A DNA stretch of 64,000 nucleotides from Oscillospiraceae bacterium (GTDB lineage Bacteria > Bacillota > Clostridia > Oscillospirales > Acutalibacteraceae). The notes beneath the pieces were generated by a model. It was not told the origin of the DNA. It made no database searches and saw only the letters and a program-made list of their open reading frames with translations. Positions 61,813-64,000 of the stretch are shown in pieces. The stretch covers positions 1 to 64,000 of the forward strand of contig CADBBT010000006.1 in assembly GCA_902792985.1 (NCBI GenBank), in the 5' to 3' direction. Each line of letters starts with the position of its first letter. The stretch's first letter is position 1. Both the position numbers and the translations under genes were made by a program.

Positions 61813-62175
61813 TTATTCCCACAGGTGTTCAAATCCCATGTCGATGATCTGCCGCACATGGTCATCCGCCAGCGAATAATAGACGATCTGTCCTTCGCGG
61901 CGGCTTTTGACGAGATTGCTCATGCGCAACAGCTTGAGCTGATGCGACACTGCGGATTTTGTGACGCCCAGCAGCACCGCAAGATCGCACACGCACAGTT
62001 CGTGCTGTTCAAGCGCGTGCAGGAGCTTCACACGCGTGGCGTCCGCAAACAGCTTCAGCAGCGCCGCCAGGTTTTCATATTCCCGCGCCGGCTGCAGCGT
62101 TTTGTTCACCGCGCAGACAACGTCGTCGTGGATGCATTCGCAATCGCACAGCTCCAGTCTTTCCTCATCGGCCAT
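61813..62175 (-). CDS. ArsR/SmtB-family metal-responsive repressor (CadC/CmtR-like)
   Basis: The ATG at 62175 has AGGTG six bases upstream. The 120-residue winged helix has ELCVCDLAVLLGVTKSAVSH, in which the two Cys and the recognition helix match Cd/Pb-sensing members, plus an N-terminal Cys pair (CDCEC). It should release a palindrome directly downstream of the promoter when metal binds, switching on the HMA protein and ATPase genes. Confidence 0.92.
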   Translation of the reverse strand: MADEERLELCDCECIHDDVVCAVNKTLQPAREYENLAALLKLFADATRVKLLHALEQHELCVCDLAVLLGVTKSAVSHQLKLLRMSNLVKSRREGQIVYYSLADDHVRQIIDMGFEHLWE

Positions 62176-62196
62176 TTTGTTCACCTGCCTTTATTG

Positions 62197-62254
62197 AATA
62201 GTTGAGCAGTTGTTCAACTATTGATATTATATGCCGCTTTGCCGCGTTTGTCAA
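62197..62254 (-). promoter_or_regulatory. ArsR-operon promoter and operator
   Basis: -35 TTGACA (62254-62249), 17-bp spacer, -10 TATAAT (62231-62226). Immediately downstream is a perfect 9-bp palindrome AATAGTTGA / TCAACTATT with an 8-bp gap (62197-62222), typical of the SmtB/ArsR class. Confidence 0.85.
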
Positions 62255-62356
62255 GAGAAACAAAAGAAAAAATGCATTTTTTTCTGTTCGGAAACCGCAT
62301 CTTTCGTTCACTGCCGATTTTTCAGAGGAAAAGCAGAGGAAAAATCAAAACAGGGC

Positions 62357-62385
62357 TTGCAAATATGCGCAAAAGAGTGTAAAAT
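62357..62385 (+). promoter_or_regulatory. promoter of the alcohol dehydrogenase gene
   Basis: -35 TTGCAA (62357-62362), 17-bp spacer, -10 TAAAAT (62380-62385). Confidence 0.75.
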
Positions 62386-62419
62386 ATAGATATTAAACTG
62401 CAGAAAGGAAGTTTTTCCC

Positions 62420-63625
62420 ATGTGGCAATTGAAAAAAGCCTATTACAGAACCTTCCAGTGTGTGATGAAATATGCGATGTTCATCTTTGACTGGTCCGAA
62501 CCCGAACTCCTTGAAGGCCCCGGCGCTGTGAAACGTCTGCCCGCCCTGATCAAATCCAAGAACATCAACAACGTGCTTGTCGTCACCGATAAAGGCCTGA
62601 CCGGCCTGCACCTGCTGGACAGCCTGTATGAAAAGCTTGACGAAGCCGGCGTGCAGTATGTCGTTTATGACGGCACCCAGCCGAATCCGACGATCGGCAA
62701 CATCGAAGACGCAAAACAGATGTACATCGACAACCACTGCCAGGCGGTCATCGCCTTCGGCGGCGGCTCCCCGATGGACTGCGCCAAAGCTGCGGCTGCC
62801 CGTGTGACCAATCCGCGCACCAGCGTGCGCCAGATGCGCGGCACACTGCGTGTGTTCCACAAGCCGGCCATCCTCTTTGCTGTGCCCACCACCGCAGGCA
62901 CCGGCTCCGAGACGACCGTTGCCGCTGTGGTCTCCGATCCCGAGACGCATGAGAAGAACGCGATCAACGATCCGAAGCTGCGTCCGAAATATGCGGTGCT
63001 CGATCCCGAGCTGACTGTCGGTCTGCCCCCGCACATCACCTCCACCACCGGAATGGATGCGCTCACGCACGCTGTGGAAGCCTATATCGGCCGCAGCAAC
63101 GTCAGAAGCACCGAAGTCTATGCGGAAAAGGCCGTAAAGATGATCTTCTCCTCGCTGGAAAAGGCGTATGCCAACGGCAAGGATATGGATGCGCGCAACA
63201 CGATGCTCAAAGCGTCCTATTACGCCGGCATGGCATTCACCCGCGCCTATGTGGGTTATGTCCACGCCATCGGTCACAACCTCGGCGGTATGTACGGGAT
63301 CCCCCACGGTCTTGCCATGTCCGTGATCCTGCCGTATGTTCTGGATTACTACGGCGACAAAGCATGGTTCCGTCTGGCCCGTTTGGCAGAAATGACCGGC
63401 ACCTGCAAGGTTGGTTCCGATGAAGAAAAAGCCAAGGCGTTCATTGAGGAGATCCGTGAAATGAACCGCCGCATGAACATCCCCGACGGCTTTGAGCAGA
63501 TCAAGGAAGAGGATCTGCCGATCATTGTCAAGCGTGCACTGAAGGAAGCGAACCCGCTGTATCCGGTGCCGAAGATCATGAACGAGGCCGACTGCGAAGC
63601 AGTCATCCGCCGTCTGATGCGCTGA
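62420..63625 (+). CDS. iron-containing alcohol dehydrogenase
   Basis: The 401-residue enzyme has the NAD(P) loop GGGSPMDCAKA, the signature TTAGTGSETT and the metal ligands in VHAIGHNLGGMYGIPHGLA, as in butanol/ethanol dehydrogenases of Clostridia. AAGGAA precedes the ATG. It reduces aldehydes to alcohols to recycle NAD(P)H during fermentation. It is a single gene with its own promoter and terminator. Confidence 0.93.
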   Translation: MWQLKKAYYRTFQCVMKYAMFIFDWSEPELLEGPGAVKRLPALIKSKNINNVLVVTDKGLTGLHLLDSLYEKLDEAGVQYVVYDGTQPNPTIGNIEDAKQMYIDNHCQAVIAFGGGSPMDCAKAAAARVTNPRTSVRQMRGTLRVFHKPAILFAVPTTAGTGSETTVAAVVSDPETHEKNAINDPKLRPKYAVLDPELTVGLPPHITSTTGMDALTHAVEAYIGRSNVRSTEVYAEKAVKMIFSSLEKAYANGKDMDARNTMLKASYYAGMAFTRAYVGYVHAIGHNLGGMYGIPHGLAMSVILPYVLDYYGDKAWFRLARLAEMTGTCKVGSDEEKAKAFIEEIREMNRRMNIPDGFEQIKEEDLPIIVKRALKEANPLYPVPKIMNEADCEAVIRRLMR

Positions 63626-63648
63626 GCATAAAAACCTACATAACACAC

Positions 63649-63684
63649 AACCGGACACGGGAACATCCCGTGTCCGGTTTTTTC
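63649..63684 (+). terminator. terminator of the alcohol dehydrogenase gene
   Basis: AACCGGACACGGG and CCCGTGTCCGGTT are perfect arms followed by TTTTT. Confidence 0.9.
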
Positions 63685-63685
63685 G

Positions 63686-63850
63686 CCCGTTCGGGCGCTC
63701 GCGCACGGCAATGCCGTGCGCGACAAGGCGGCGAGCGTGCAGTGCGCAGCACTGCATACCAAGGAGCGCAAAACGTCCGCCTTCCGGTCTGCGCCGCGTC
63801 CGGCGCTCCTTGTTTTCGCGCCTGCGGCGCGATACGCTCGCCGCCTTTTG
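63686..63850. repeat. nested palindromic GC-rich element
   Basis: Outer arms AAGGCGGCGAGCGT (63725-63738) and ACGCTCGCCGCCTT (63834-63847) are perfect. Inside are CAAGGAGCGC/GCGCTCCTTG (63760 and 63803), TGCAGTGC/GCACTGCA (63738) and CGCGCC/GGCGCG (63817). Just outside is GCGCACGGCA/TGCCGTGCGC (63701). No reading frame is convincing. It occupies most of the 300-bp gap between the dehydrogenase and the final partial gene. Confidence 0.75.
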
Positions 63851-63877
63851 CCGCCACGCGCACCTTCCAAATCAAGA

Positions 63878-63913
63878 AAACAGGCCGTCCCAAACGGAAC
63901 AGCCTGTTGTTCT
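63878..63913 (-). terminator. terminator of the partial gene at the right edge
   Basis: AACAGGC..GACGGCCTGTT-type hairpin on the minus strand followed by TTCTTG. Confidence 0.55.
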
Positions 63914-63925
63914 TTTCAGTTGTTC

Positions 63926-64000
63926 TTACACCTGCGGCACCGGGTCCATCAGCTTGACAAAGTCGATCTTTTCCATCTTGGTGCGCGGCAGTGCGTCATA
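63926..64000 (-). CDS. C-terminus of an AMP-forming acyl ligase (partial)
   Basis: Only 24 residues lie in the window: LPRTKMEKIDFVKLMD and a short tail. The phrase with a central Lys in LPRT.MEKIDF is the usual C-terminal catalytic-lysine segment of acyl-CoA synthetases. The gene continues past the right edge on the minus strand. Confidence 0.65.
   Translation of the reverse strand, partial: YDALPRTKMEKIDFVKLMDPVPQV

Overview
The window looks like a chromosome segment of an anaerobic, Gram-positive, gut-type Clostridia (Oscillospiraceae/Ruminococcaceae-like). Evidence seen directly: strong AGGAGG-type ribosome binding sites, TTGACA-N17-TATAAT promoters, GTG and TTG starts, lipoboxes, cohesin-like and dockerin domains, BspA-type leucine-rich repeats, an oxygen-sensitive anaerobic sulfatase maturase beside its sulfatase, and several carbohydrate-active enzymes. 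No rRNA, tRNA, CRISPR array or complete insertion sequence was seen. The taxonomic placement is inference.

Layout. 0-10 kb: leftward cluster of secreted proteins with cohesin-like domains, dockerins, Cys-rich tandem repeats and one fibronectin III domain; the leftmost gene carries a 162-bp tandem repeat and a frameshifting 68-bp deletion. 10.2-12.2 kb: an AgrC/LytTR-type two-component system. Its likely operator occurs twice, once before its own operon and once before the fibronectin III gene, in the same promoter geometry. 12.4-18.3 kb: rightward run of four exported proteins (leucine-rich repeat protein, lipoprotein, PstS-like binding protein, leucine-rich/FN3 protein). 18.5-22.1 kb: a two-gene module, an AlbA_2/ATPase-fold regulator followed by a PLD-nuclease/P-loop NTPase fusion. 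It sits behind a phased operator array and between two related palindromic repeats, and is the best candidate here for an undescribed, possibly defensive, system. 22.3-23.3 kb: gene remnants.

23.4-34.3 kb: polysaccharide metabolism (GH38/57-like protein, GH16, GH130, an alpha/alpha-barrel enzyme, aldose epimerase, sulfatase plus its maturase). 34.4-44.3 kb: an EF-G-like GTPase, then a lipid block (PlsC fused to a zinc ribbon, acyl carrier protein, amidohydrolase, two AMP-forming acyl ligases, Na+/solute symporter). 44.5-52 kb: two large secreted proteins, a CHAP amidase and a phosphodiester glycosidase/metallophosphatase fusion. 52-57 kb: housekeeping genes (thioredoxin, glycerate kinase, HAD phosphatase, glycosyltransferase, ComF, metallophosphoesterase). 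57.4-57.9 kb: a large G-rich heptamer/octamer array. 58-62.2 kb: a secreted protein whose transcript should begin in a 16-copy tetranucleotide repeat, then a Zn/Cd efflux unit (P-type ATPase, metallochaperone, ArsR). 62.4-64 kb: an iron alcohol dehydrogenase, a nested palindromic element and the end of another acyl ligase.

Three themes recur: short hydrophobic or amphipathic C-terminal tails on secreted proteins, often after a CxxCG...TG knuckle; heptameric tandem repeats between genes, including three that start at stop codons and place TAG in all frames; and leader or promoter elements built from repeats.
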